A stretch of 64,000 bases of DNA, taken from Chlorobiaceae bacterium. Lineage in GTDB: Bacteria; Bacteroidota; Chlorobiia; Chlorobiales; Chlorobiaceae. The notes beneath the pieces were generated by a model. The model ran no database searches, was not told the origin of the DNA, and saw only the letters and a list, made by a program, of their open reading frames with translations. The stretch's first letter is position 1. Every line of letters begins with the position of its first letter. The position numbers were made by a program, and so were the translations under genes. The stretch spans positions 62,001 through 126,000 of the forward strand of contig JAAXWO010000005.1 of assembly GCA_013334965.1 (NCBI GenBank), read 5' to 3'. Of this stretch, positions 16,152 through 24,609 are shown piece after piece.

Positions 16152-16505
16152 ATGATAAGCATACTTACAAAAAGGGGACGTCGCCTGGCTGTTGCCGCCA
16201 TCGCATTTATGGCCTCTACCGTTTCATTGCCTGCGTTCGCGATCGACCTGGATAGCGCAAGAGCGAAAGGAGTCGTAGGCGAGACGGACAGCGGCTACCT
16301 TGCAGTTCCGCCAGAGGGCGGTACGGAAGGACAGGAACTGATCGGTACGGTCAACGCCCAGAGAAAAATCGAATACACAAAAGTCGCTTCGCAGAACAAA
16401 ATCACTCCTGATGCGGTCGGCCGGATGATGTTCGATAAAATATACCTGCGCATCCCTGCCGGAACATGGGTGCAGAAGGAGGGGAAATGGTTGAAGAAAC
16501 AGTAG
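16152..16505 (+). CDS. ydbL: YdbL-family periplasmic protein (DUF1318)
   Basis: 117 residues with a signal peptide (cleavage near SLPAFA). The mature protein has the DUF1318 pattern: IDLDSARAKGVVGETDSGYL, then VNAQRKIEYTKVASQNKI, and an ending with IPAGTWVQKEGKWLKK. In E. coli YdbL is a periplasmic chaperone-like factor that assists the YdbH-YnbE complex. The gene is 17 bases after ynbE and 30 before ydbH. The order here (ynbE-ydbL-ydbH) differs from the E. coli order (ydbH-ynbE-ydbL). Confidence 0.87.
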   Translation: MISILTKRGRRLAVAAIAFMASTVSLPAFAIDLDSARAKGVVGETDSGYLAVPPEGGTEGQELIGTVNAQRKIEYTKVASQNKITPDAVGRMMFDKIYLRIPAGTWVQKEGKWLKKQ

Positions 16506-16535
16506 CCCCAGGCCGTCGAAAAGCCCTGTAAGAAA

Positions 16536-18644
16536 GTGAAATGGCCACTTCGCATCCTGTTCATCCTGCTCCTGTCGGTTGTCGCAACCGCAGCAGGGGC
16601 ATGGTTTGCGTTCCCATGGTATGCGCAAGCGCTGATTGACCGGGCCATCGGTCAGGATATATCCCTGAAGGTACATGACCTTGGCCGTCCTGGAACAGAC
16701 GGCCTGAAATTCGGGCGTGTCGATGCAGTCTTTACCACGAAACCCGACACATGCACCGGCATCGCATCAACCTTCAGGGGCACAGTCTACAACGGCTCAA
16801 TCTCCTGGCGGCGCATTCCTGGAGCCGCTTCGTTTCTTGCTGGAGTAGAGCTCAAGGCTGATTCGCTTAAGGTTTTGCAGGAACCTGCCGGCATCACCCT
16901 CTCAGATCGAAATCCATCCATAAAGGCTCATGTTCAGATCGGCAGGAGATCATGGCTCATCCCGGATTTCGTCCCGGAATCCGTTGACTACAGCATCGAG
17001 GATGCCGTCGCTGAAAACGGGACCCTCTCGCTCGCCGGAGTCTCATACAAGGTCCATCTGACGAAAAACGGGAACTGGATTCAGCAACCCTCAAGATTCA
17101 AGGCCCTGTCGCTCTTTTCGGCCGGGGCAAAAACACCGCTCACCGGAATGGAGGCGACCGTCGGCATGGAGAGAACACCCGACAAACCCTGTGCGCTCAT
17201 CTTCTCGGACTGCTCCCTGTCAATGGCAGGCCTCAGGGCGTCAACTCCGCTCATCGAGTACTGCCTGAAAAAGCGGCGGACAAGCTTTACGCTGAACATC
17301 GATACCCTTCAGCTCGACAGTATGGCGGCAACAACCGGCCTCCAGAAGTCCAACCCAGGATTCACGGGCAACCTGAGCGGATCGATACCGATCGAATATG
17401 TCGACTCTACCGTTCGCATCAGAAACGGCATCGTCAAATCCGGGAAGGGTACCCGCCTGACATTCAGGAAAACCGATGGCAGACCCTCAGCATCCTTCGA
17501 CGCGTCGCAGGCCAGTAATGGCTCAGCGATGATCGGCAACCTCAATGCCGTCGTCTCCCTTGCAGGCAACGACAGGCAATCGACCTCCGTTACTCTCAAG
17601 GAATTTTCCATGAAGCTGTTCGGCGGATCGGTCACTGCTCTCAACGTTTCAAGCCCTGCTCCCGGCAGAAACTCATTTACACTCAGATTGACCGACCTGC
17701 CGATCCTGGATCGAATCCGCCTTCACGAGGACTTCAAGGCTTCGATGAAAGGCTCGATAAGCGGAACCGTTCCGATATCGATCGACACCAAGGGGATGAC
17801 GATCAGCAATGCCCACATAAACTCGAAAGGCGGCGGCACCATCCGCCAGTCTTTGCCTTTATCAAAATTGGACGCCGAATCCGCTTTTCGCCCGGCAACG
17901 CAAGAGGTTTCATGGAGTTTCAGCGAACCTTCGATTGTTCTGAACCTTGATTCCGGAGGAAAGACAAGCATCGGATTTCACCTTCGAAGCCTGGGTCGCA
18001 AGACCGGCGACGGCGAGCTGATGCTCACCAATCCCGAAGGGACGATCGGATTGATGGAACATCGCAACAACCCGTCGACGATTTCGCTCTCGAAGTTTTC
18101 ATCCGGTCTTATGAGCGGATCGCTCGCCATCGATCATGTCGACTATGACCTGAAGTCAAGGCATGCTGAAACCGTTCTGCTCCTCAACGGCATTCCATTG
18201 CAGAAGTTGCTTGAGCTTCAGGGCACGGAAAAAATCCATGCGACGGGCAACCTGCGCGGCCGGATACCGGTAGTCATGGACGGCGCCGGATTCCGGATCC
18301 CTGATGGCGGCATGAATGCGGAAAAGACCGGACAGATCATCTACTCATCAACTCCTGAAGAGAGATCCGTGGCCAACCCCGGGATGCGAATCACCTACGA
18401 AGCCCTCGGCAACTTCTTCTATTCCGAGCTGGTTTCATCCATCACCATGTCACCAGACGGAAACTCCCTTATCACGTTACAGATCAAAGGCCACAATCCC
18501 GACTTCCAGAACGGCCGACCGGTTAACCTCAACCTGAACATTGAACAGAACCTTCTGGAGCTGATGCGAAGCCTTTCAATCGCTTCGGGCATTGAGCAGC
18601 AGATCCTCGAAAAGGCGACCAGAGCCGGGAAGAAGCAGAAATAA
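16536..18644 (+). CDS. ydbH: YdbH-like AsmA-family intermembrane lipid-transport protein
   Basis: 702 residues from a GTG start, shorter than E. coli YdbH (879). One N-terminal inner-membrane helix (residues 6-28, LRILFILLLSVVATAAGAW) is followed by a long repetitive beta-strand region, as expected of the AsmA/TamB-like groove that carries lipids across the periplasm. The C-terminal part (about 600-690), with GNFFYSELVSSITMSPDGN and ending FQNGRPVNLNLNIEQNLLELM, matches the conserved YdbH C-terminus that meets YnbE. It is the last gene of the four-gene operon. Recognition depends on the neighbours as much as on sequence, because the middle is poorly conserved. Confidence 0.82.
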   Translation: MKWPLRILFILLLSVVATAAGAWFAFPWYAQALIDRAIGQDISLKVHDLGRPGTDGLKFGRVDAVFTTKPDTCTGIASTFRGTVYNGSISWRRIPGAASFLAGVELKADSLKVLQEPAGITLSDRNPSIKAHVQIGRRSWLIPDFVPESVDYSIEDAVAENGTLSLAGVSYKVHLTKNGNWIQQPSRFKALSLFSAGAKTPLTGMEATVGMERTPDKPCALIFSDCSLSMAGLRASTPLIEYCLKKRRTSFTLNIDTLQLDSMAATTGLQKSNPGFTGNLSGSIPIEYVDSTVRIRNGIVKSGKGTRLTFRKTDGRPSASFDASQASNGSAMIGNLNAVVSLAGNDRQSTSVTLKEFSMKLFGGSVTALNVSSPAPGRNSFTLRLTDLPILDRIRLHEDFKASMKGSISGTVPISIDTKGMTISNAHINSKGGGTIRQSLPLSKLDAESAFRPATQEVSWSFSEPSIVLNLDSGGKTSIGFHLRSLGRKTGDGELMLTNPEGTIGLMEHRNNPSTISLSKFSSGLMSGSLAIDHVDYDLKSRHAETVLLLNGIPLQKLLELQGTEKIHATGNLRGRIPVVMDGAGFRIPDGGMNAEKTGQIIYSSTPEERSVANPGMRITYEALGNFFYSELVSSITMSPDGNSLITLQIKGHNPDFQNGRPVNLNLNIEQNLLELMRSLSIASGIEQQILEKATRAGKKQK

Positions 18645-18743
18645 TCCCCACCCGGGCCGCTCACACCCCGTTTTCCTTCGCAATTGTAACATCACCGCGT
18701 CATTCCTACATATCCGTACCATTCTCCGCCCCCGAAAGAGCAG

Positions 18744-18771
18744 TTGCAAACTCGTTATAATTCCTTATTAT
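18744..18771 (+). promoter_or_regulatory. Candidate promoter of the repeat protein
   Basis: TTGCAA (18744-18749), 16 bases, TATTAT (18766-18771), predicting a leader of about 90 bases before the ATG at 18868. The 223-base gap after ydbH contains no other structure that I can see. Confidence 0.45.
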
Positions 18772-18867
18772 ATCTAGCCTTATGCACCATAGAAGCATAT
18801 TGGCACGTTTATTGCAGCTATAACAGAAAACTGGAAGCTTCACCCACGATATAAAAAAGGACAAATC

Positions 18868-19800
18868 ATGACCAGTTTCATCACCACATATAGTGAACTT
18901 GAAGGCATAGAATTCCGGACACTCTACTCGAACGGCAAAACCGACGGATGCCTCGTCAGCAGTGAAAACATCATCCGCACACCATACGGGGACCTGACGC
19001 CTCAGTACGAAGCCGAAGATATGGGGCGCCGACCTGTCAAGCCGCTCTATTTCCATAAAAACGGTGCGATAAAATCGATGGCCCTGCAGACGCAGACCAG
19101 GGTCCGCACTCCGGTCGGGTGCATCCCCGCTGAACTGGTTACATTTCACGAATCAGAAAGCATCAAGCGAATCTTCCCGCTCGACGGCAAGCTCACCGGA
19201 TTCTGGACGGCAAAGAACGAGTTCGAGCTGGCAGAAGCCATAACGATCGAATCACCGCTGGGAACTCTCTGCGCCAAATTCATCGCTTTGCAGTTCTATG
19301 AAAGCGGTGCATTGAAAAGTGTGACATTATGGCCCGGCGAGTTCCTGTCGATCTCCACTCCTTCAGGGAAACTCAGGGTTCGTACAGGCATCGCATTCTA
19401 TGAAAACGGAAGGATACGGTCGCTTGAACCCGCAGGAGTCGTCAAGGTGGAGACTCCGGCAGGGACCATGACCGCCTACGACAATGATCCCCAGGGAATT
19501 CACGGCGACCTGAACTCGCTTGAATTCGCTCCCGACGGCTCGGTCATGGCCCTCAAAACCACTTCGGAGGAGATTCTCGTCATCGATCAATCTGGCAACA
19601 GTCACCGGTTCGCACCCGGCCTGAAGGACAATCCGTGCGGAACTGAGCGCAAGGTGATCATTCCGATGAAGGTGCGCTTCAGCTCAGGCAGGATCATATT
19701 CGACGATCATCAGGAGTCGTTCAACCTTGCTCAATGTTCAGTCACGGTCAGCCAGTACGACAGGAAAACCGACGATCCGGCCTACTCCTGCGCAGTCTGA
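18868..19800 (+). CDS. Internally repetitive protein with MORN/YwqK-like motifs, unknown function
   Basis: 310 residues, no signal peptide. Five repeats of about 40-50 residues alternate two motifs: a TPxG motif (IRTPYGDL, VRTPVGCI, IESPLGTL, ISTPSGKL, VETPAGTM) and an F-x-x-x-G-x-[IL]-[KR]-S motif (YFHKNGAIKSM, TFHESESIKRI, QFYESGALKSV, AFYENGRIRSL, EFAPDGSVMAL). The second resembles the MORN-variant repeats of YwqK-type proteins. The fold should be a repetitive beta-sheet. A candidate promoter lies about 100 bases upstream. The gene overlaps the convergent flavoprotein gene by 19 bases. I do not know its function. Confidence 0.75.
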   Translation: MTSFITTYSELEGIEFRTLYSNGKTDGCLVSSENIIRTPYGDLTPQYEAEDMGRRPVKPLYFHKNGAIKSMALQTQTRVRTPVGCIPAELVTFHESESIKRIFPLDGKLTGFWTAKNEFELAEAITIESPLGTLCAKFIALQFYESGALKSVTLWPGEFLSISTPSGKLRVRTGIAFYENGRIRSLEPAGVVKVETPAGTMTAYDNDPQGIHGDLNSLEFAPDGSVMALKTTSEEILVIDQSGNSHRFAPGLKDNPCGTERKVIIPMKVRFSSGRIIFDDHQESFNLAQCSVTVSQYDRKTDDPAYSCAV

Positions 19801-21215
19801 GGAGATTTGGCTTCGAGAAGGTTCAGTGTGGCATGCATACCGGCTGTCCAGCCGGTTGAAAATGCCGCCTGAAGGTTGAATCCGCCAACCTCGCCGGCGT
19901 AATCGAGCATCTCGCCGCAGCAGTAGAGACGAGGGTGAAGCCGGGACTCCATGCTTTTGGGATCTATCTCTGAGAGCGATACCCCCCCGGCAGAAACCTC
20001 AGCCTTGTCGAGGGGAACCTTACGGACATTACCGAGGGGCATGCGCTTCAGGATGGAAACGAGGGCCCGTCGCTGCTCTCTCGTCAACCCGCTCATAACC
20101 TGACCGTCGGCGATTTCAGCAAGTCGCATGATCTCAACGGCAAATGCGTTCGGGATGGTTGACGCAGGCGCAGTTGCTTCGGCATCTGCAGTAAGGCGCC
20201 CGGGGGCAAGCGGGCAGCGCTGCAGGAAGGTCCGTACCATCTGGGAGCCGTGCCGTGCTGCATGGTCGAGCACGAACGCTGAAATGGCCGCTTCGTCATG
20301 GCCCGGGAAGAGGTCGACCATGATCCGAACCGCTCCTCTGCCTGAAGCGAGAAATTCCGCGACAGAGCGGGACAGGGACAGGCAGGCAGGACCTGAAACA
20401 CCTCTATGGCTGATGAGCACATCTCCTCTCTTCGCATCGGAATCGCTTCCCGATTCAACGACAAGCTCGATGCCGCGTAATGAAACTCCCACAAGTTCGG
20501 TTTTCGGCGCTACCGTAAAAAATATCGGAGCGAGCGCCGGCATGGTCTGGGCTGCGCGGTGTCCCGCAGCTGCCGCCAGCCTGATCCCGTCACCGGTAGT
20601 ACCTGCCGAGCCCCATGAGGCGCCGCCTGCCGCAAGAATCACCGAATCGGCATTGAAGGAAGAGGAGCCCGCCCGCACCGTAAATCCCTGACTTGAAATA
20701 TCGAGCCCATCGACCCTCGTGCCGGTGATGATCTCAGCAGAAGAATCCGTGACCATGCGACGAAAGGCATCCAGCACATCCCCGGCCCGACCCGAAGCAG
20801 GAAACACCCGGCCGTCCTCTCTTGTAACGGTCGTGACACCGTAACGGCCAAGAAGGGCAAGCAGATCGCCATTCGTGAAGCGGTAAACGGAATGGCGAAC
20901 AAAACGCTGTTCGCTTTTCCTGAGGAATCCCTTCTCCAGCAACTGGTCGACCGGCCCATCGTGCGTTATGTTGCAGTGGCCGCCTCCGGATATGGCGATC
21001 TTCGCCCCAGGCCGGGAATTGCGTTCCAGAAGAACGATGCGGAACCGGTCATCCGCGACGCCGAGACTCCTTGCCGTGCGTCGTGCAGATATTGCAGCAA
21101 GCATCCCCGATGCCCCGGCGCCCACGATCAGAAGAACGGACGATGCGATGAGGGCCCCTGGCCTCTTTTTTTTCGACTGCAGTTCATTTGCAATGCCAGC
21201 TCTTTTATTGTTCAC
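19782..21215 (-). CDS. HI0933/BaiN-family FAD-dependent oxidoreductase
   Basis: 477 residues from a GTG, though the true start may be up to about 20 codons later. The FAD-binding Rossmann motif is VGAGASGMLAAISARR (about 33-48), followed by the family marker KIAISGGGHCNITH (about 73-86) and VILAAGGASWGSAGTTGDG near 190. The C-terminal NEVGGFNLQ-like region (YAGEVGGFNLQAAFSTGW) closes the FAD site. Members include bile-acid reductase BaiN and uncharacterised flavoproteins found in most bacteria; the substrate here is unknown. It overlaps the repeat protein gene tail to tail. Confidence 0.85.
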   Translation of the reverse strand: MNNKRAGIANELQSKKKRPGALIASSVLLIVGAGASGMLAAISARRTARSLGVADDRFRIVLLERNSRPGAKIAISGGGHCNITHDGPVDQLLEKGFLRKSEQRFVRHSVYRFTNGDLLALLGRYGVTTVTREDGRVFPASGRAGDVLDAFRRMVTDSSAEIITGTRVDGLDISSQGFTVRAGSSSFNADSVILAAGGASWGSAGTTGDGIRLAAAAGHRAAQTMPALAPIFFTVAPKTELVGVSLRGIELVVESGSDSDAKRGDVLISHRGVSGPACLSLSRSVAEFLASGRGAVRIMVDLFPGHDEAAISAFVLDHAARHGSQMVRTFLQRCPLAPGRLTADAEATAPASTIPNAFAVEIMRLAEIADGQVMSGLTREQRRALVSILKRMPLGNVRKVPLDKAEVSAGGVSLSEIDPKSMESRLHPRLYCCGEMLDYAGEVGGFNLQAAFSTGWTAGMHATLNLLEAKSPQTAQE

Positions 21216-21376
21216 AACTTCACCCCGTACATACTATTTTTTATGAACCATCCATTTGCTATCAGGGCTTCTGGCTTTTCAACCGTTCGTGGCAATTGAC
21301 ACATCGAGCATACTGAAAGCTCCAAAATATCCATATACAATCGTCCCGCCATCAAAAAACGGTATAAAGCTGAATA

Positions 21377-21805
21377 TCAAGGGTTCGATTTTTCTTCACT
21401 ACTGCTGAACATGGCTGAAACCATCACTTTTGCTGCATGTATAAAGTCGCCCACAGCTCCCGGGAGATCGCCTGCGCCTATTTTAGCTGTTCCGCGTCCG
21501 GTGTAGGAGCCGGCGGATTTCGGATCAAGCTCAATAGCGTTCGTGAAATCAGCAATAGCTCCCGCCTTGTCTCCGGTGGCAAGTTTTACGGCGCCGCGAC
21601 CAGCATATGCCTTGGCAAATTTCGGGTCGTTCCGGATCGCTTTTGAAAATTCCGCAATCGAACCCTGGACAGCTTCTTTGCCGACTTTTTCTCCAGTACT
21701 CAAGACAATGTTCCTTGAATTTTCAGGAGCATTCTCACACCCCCATACAGAAGCGAGCATAAGGGTAATCATCAATCCAAAGAACAGGTGAGAAATAGTT
21801 TTCAC
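21377..21805 (-). CDS. Small TPR-repeat protein, probably secreted or a lipoprotein
   Basis: 142 residues. The N-terminal hydrophobic segment (MKTISHLFFGLMITLMLASV) ends at a Cys in VWGCENAP, a weak lipobox. Two to three TPR units follow: AIRNDPKFAKAYAGRGAVKL, AIELDPKSAGSYTGRGTAKI and a partial third. Such proteins are scaffolds; the partner is unknown. The 160-base gap to the flavoprotein gene shows nothing notable. Confidence 0.75.
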   Translation of the reverse strand: MKTISHLFFGLMITLMLASVWGCENAPENSRNIVLSTGEKVGKEAVQGSIAEFSKAIRNDPKFAKAYAGRGAVKLATGDKAGAIADFTNAIELDPKSAGSYTGRGTAKIGAGDLPGAVGDFIHAAKVMVSAMFSSSEEKSNP

Positions 21806-21991
21806 GGTAACCTCGATTTGAATTTATTCGACAAAATACAGCATGAGTGTCATAGAATACATTGTTGAAGTCAGTTTTCTCTGATCAATCGCGGCTATCA
21901 ACTGAATCGCTCAACCCAAAAGTAGAGTTTCCGGCATAATCATGTCTGTCATGGTGGCATTGCCTCTCCTCAGTCCACCGCCCATAGGGGT

Positions 21992-22303
21992 TTGCATCCT
22001 GTTCCATGCATCATCTATCTTGCCGCAACCGGTCAATTCCGCATCGCTGTCGGGCTACGGCTGTTCCTGGCTAAGGTAGTTCACCCGATAGGCAACGTCC
22101 TTCGCCCTCTCCTGGCAGGTAGGGATCCGCAGATGCACGAACGGCCTTATTTTTATCGGAGCGCCGGGAGGATCGGCTTGTCCGGGGTTTACGGAATAAT
22201 CATGGGGGCGATCATCGCAGCACTCTTCACGACTGCATGGGAGATGTACGGGGAAGTCTTCAACACCAGTCTGACAGTGATCAAAGAAAATAATCGGACG
22301 TAA
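21992..22303 (+). CDS. Small membrane protein, doubtful start
   Basis: A 103-residue frame whose only convincing part is the C-terminal half from ATG 22133 (MHERPYFYRSAGR), which encodes one transmembrane helix (GVYGIIMGAIIAALFTT) and a polar end. AGGG lies upstream of that internal ATG. The first 47 residues have no clear features. The 186 bases on its left (21806-21991) are AT-rich and hold no recognisable element other than likely promoter sequence for the TPR gene. Treat as tentative. Confidence 0.35.
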   Translation: MHPVPCIIYLAATGQFRIAVGLRLFLAKVVHPIGNVLRPLLAGRDPQMHERPYFYRSAGRIGLSGVYGIIMGAIIAALFTTAWEMYGEVFNTSLTVIKENNRT

Positions 22304-22350
22304 CATCTCTCGTGAACTTGATCCATCACGGAAGCCCAAGTTTATGCGAA

Positions 22351-22382
22351 TCGGCATAACTCTTATTTAAGTATATACTTAA
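22351..22382 (+). promoter_or_regulatory. Candidate promoter with overlapping palindromic operator for the TauE/SafE gene
   Basis: TCGGCA (22351-22356), 17 bases, TATACT (22374-22379) form a plausible promoter. The -10 element lies inside a perfect 16-bp palindrome, TTAAGTATATACTTAA (22367-22382), the size and position of a repressor site. The leader to the transporter would be about 200 bases. Confidence 0.5.
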
Positions 22383-22524
22383 CCGGACACGAACAAACCT
22401 TTGGCTGAACACGGCGCTTTTATCCCTCTATATTTTTCCCTTTACCAGTCATTTCGACAGCCCATATATTTGTTCTTTCCATGAAAAAAGGAACTATTTT
22501 CATCGGTTGTTAAGGCAGTAAGCC

Positions 22525-22587
22525 ATGCGTCTTTCTGAAAATCCTCAGGAAGCCCGTTTTATCCAGGCATTTCCATTGTTTGCATGA
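22525..22587 (+). CDS. Possible 20-aa leader peptide coupled to the TauE/SafE gene
   Basis: ATG 22525 to TGA 22585-22587 encodes a 20-residue peptide starting MRLSENPQEARF. The stop overlaps the transporter start as ATGA, the arrangement of translational coupling. There is no strong ribosome-binding site, so the frame could be chance. Confidence 0.3.
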   Translation: MRLSENPQEARFIQAFPLFA

Positions 22588-23357
22588 TTCATATATTGTT
22601 TTTCTTAACTGCTTTTCTGTCAGAAATCGCAGGAACAATTGGCGGGTTCGGCTCATCTGTATTCTTTGTTCCCCTTGCTGGGCTGTTTTTCAATATTCAT
22701 ACCGTTCTGGCTCTGACAAGCATTCTGCATGTGTTCAGCAATACATCAAAACTGATCATCTTTCGCAAGAATATTGATCTTCAGCTATTCCTTCTTATTG
22801 GCATCCCAAGTATGGTATTTGTTATCTTTGGCGCTTATCTGAGCACAAAAATTGACACAAAATACGTCGAACTGGCAATGAGCGTCTTCCTGATTGCTTT
22901 CAGTGTGCTGCTTTACATATTTCCTGACATGTCATTGACTCCCGATAAGCCCAATGCCATTGCTGGAGGAGGTTTGGCCGGTTTTTTAGCTGGCCTTATC
23001 GGGACGGGCGGCGCTATAAGAGGGCTTACCCTGACTGCATTCAACCTTGAAAAAGGAATGTTCGTCGCTACATCCGCAGCTATCGACTTTGGGGTTGATG
23101 TCAGCCGATTGGGAATATATCTGAATCACAGTTTCCTTGAAAGGGATTACTACTGGTATATTCCTGTCTTGATTCTTGTTGCCATATCCGGCTCATATAT
23201 CGGTAAGCTGCTGCTCAAAAATATTTCACAGAAATATTTCAGGAAAATCGTATTGATCTTCATATTTCTGATCGGCGTCACTACACTGCTTCAATTTTCT
23301 GATAAACAAAAAAACCAATCCATCCCGGTCTCCATGCAGGTAAGTGATATGAACTGA
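22584..23357 (+). CDS. TauE/SafE (TSUP) family membrane transporter
   Basis: 257 residues with about eight hydrophobic helices and the TSUP hallmarks: GTIGGFGSSVFFVPL near the start and a matching second half with GLAGFLAGLIGTGGAIRGL near 130. The family exports sulfite, sulfoacetate and similar anions, or handles sulfur for persulfide detoxification, plausible in a sulfur-oxidising phototroph. The DNA is visibly richer in A and T than the genes on both sides, with more ATT, AAA and TTT codons, suggesting later acquisition. It stands alone between two minus-strand units. Confidence 0.85.
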   Translation: MIHILFFLTAFLSEIAGTIGGFGSSVFFVPLAGLFFNIHTVLALTSILHVFSNTSKLIIFRKNIDLQLFLLIGIPSMVFVIFGAYLSTKIDTKYVELAMSVFLIAFSVLLYIFPDMSLTPDKPNAIAGGGLAGFLAGLIGTGGAIRGLTLTAFNLEKGMFVATSAAIDFGVDVSRLGIYLNHSFLERDYYWYIPVLILVAISGSYIGKLLLKNISQKYFRKIVLIFIFLIGVTTLLQFSDKQKNQSIPVSMQVSDMN

Positions 23358-23438
23358 AAAAAGAACTGACCCTGCTGCAATATTTCAATACAGGAATTCA
23401 TTCATTTGACCATGACCTGAAAAATCGGTGGGAACTGC

Positions 23439-24608
23439 TCATTTCTGCTGGGCAGTAACCCGTACTCCGTCCCTCAGTTCGTTCGCCGGATGCAGAACGA
23501 CCCTATCCCCCTCCCTGAGCCCACCGGTCACCTCTGCATCGTAAACACCCCGCAAACCAGTAGTTACCTTGCGTTCCCGGGCACGATTACCATCAATCAC
23601 AAAAACCCGCCATCCCTCTTGTCCCCTGAAAAGGCTACTGACAGGAACCCTGAGCACACTGGCTGCCTCCTGGAGCACAATGGTCGCCTGCACCCGGAAG
23701 TTGTCTCCAAGACGCGGTTCAGGGCTATCGAGATGAGCGATGATATTGACCCGTTTCTCTTCGATTCCCAAGGCTGAAACCTTCGTGAAAGCGGCGGGCT
23801 CTTTCCTGACAACCCTGGCATGCAGGGGAACCGGGTCTCCCCACTGTTCGATTCTCACCTTCTGGCCTGGCATAACCTTGACGGCATCCGAAGAGAGCAC
23901 GTCGATGACGATCTCAATCGAGCCGGGATCGCCGATATCGAACAGAGGCGTTCCTGCAGGGACAACTTTCTCGCTCTTCTCGTGGATCCTGAGTACCCGG
24001 CCATCCGCCGGAGAGATCACCTGAAACGGTTTACCCGACAAGGCCACGTCGATACGCGACTGGGCGGCCTCCATCTGATGGGCTGCGGCCTGGACGGACG
24101 ATACCGAGGCCAGCCGTTCTTTTTCAAGCACCTCGGCCTCGTTGCGAGCCAGCTCCCAGTTCTCCCTTGAAATGGCCCCCTCCCGATAGAGATTGTCGTA
24201 GCGTTCCATCCGCAGCCGGGATTGCGCGAGATTGACCGAAACCTGGCGTCCCCTTGCATCGGCTGCCCTGAAGTTCGCGCGTGCTGAAGCCGCCAGGGCA
24301 GCCCCCTCGCTGTAGTCCCGCGTATTGAGAGATGGAGGAAGGATCGCTCCCACAGCAACACCTTGCCGCACCTGGTCTCCCTCTTCAAGTCCGCTCCTCA
24401 TGAAACGACCCGGGACCGGGGCAGAAACCGTGAAGCGCTCAAGCACCCTGGTGATGCCTTCGTCTTCGAGCGTCACCTGGAGAGGGCCTCTACTGACCTT
24501 CCCGGCATCGACAGGCAACGGGGCTGGCCTGAGGAGGAGCAGGAGAAGCGCAATGAGCAGCAGAAGGCCGCAGCCTGCGATGATCTGGATTCTTGATGGA
24601 GGTTTCAT
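23439..24608 (-). CDS. HlyD-family periplasmic adaptor of an ABC exporter
   Basis: 389 residues. One N-terminal helix (about 8-27) anchors it in the inner membrane. A barrel-sandwich (biotinyl-lipoyl-like) hybrid follows, a coiled-coil hairpin at about 100-190 (AASARANFRAADARGRQ through EAEVLEKERL), then the second lipoyl half (VISPADGRVLRIHEKSE) and a beta-barrel. This is the MacA/HlyD adaptor architecture. The gene starts one base after the permease stop (TGACATG) and ends the operon LolD-type ATPase, FtsX-type permease, adaptor. No outer-membrane TolC gene is adjacent. Confidence 0.85.
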   Translation of the reverse strand: MKPPSRIQIIAGCGLLLLIALLLLLLRPAPLPVDAGKVSRGPLQVTLEDEGITRVLERFTVSAPVPGRFMRSGLEEGDQVRQGVAVGAILPPSLNTRDYSEGAALAASARANFRAADARGRQVSVNLAQSRLRMERYDNLYREGAISRENWELARNEAEVLEKERLASVSSVQAAAHQMEAAQSRIDVALSGKPFQVISPADGRVLRIHEKSEKVVPAGTPLFDIGDPGSIEIVIDVLSSDAVKVMPGQKVRIEQWGDPVPLHARVVRKEPAAFTKVSALGIEEKRVNIIAHLDSPEPRLGDNFRVQATIVLQEAASVLRVPVSSLFRGQEGWRVFVIDGNRARERKVTTGLRGVYDAEVTGGLREGDRVVLHPANELRDGVRVTAQQK

Positions 24609-24609
24609 G

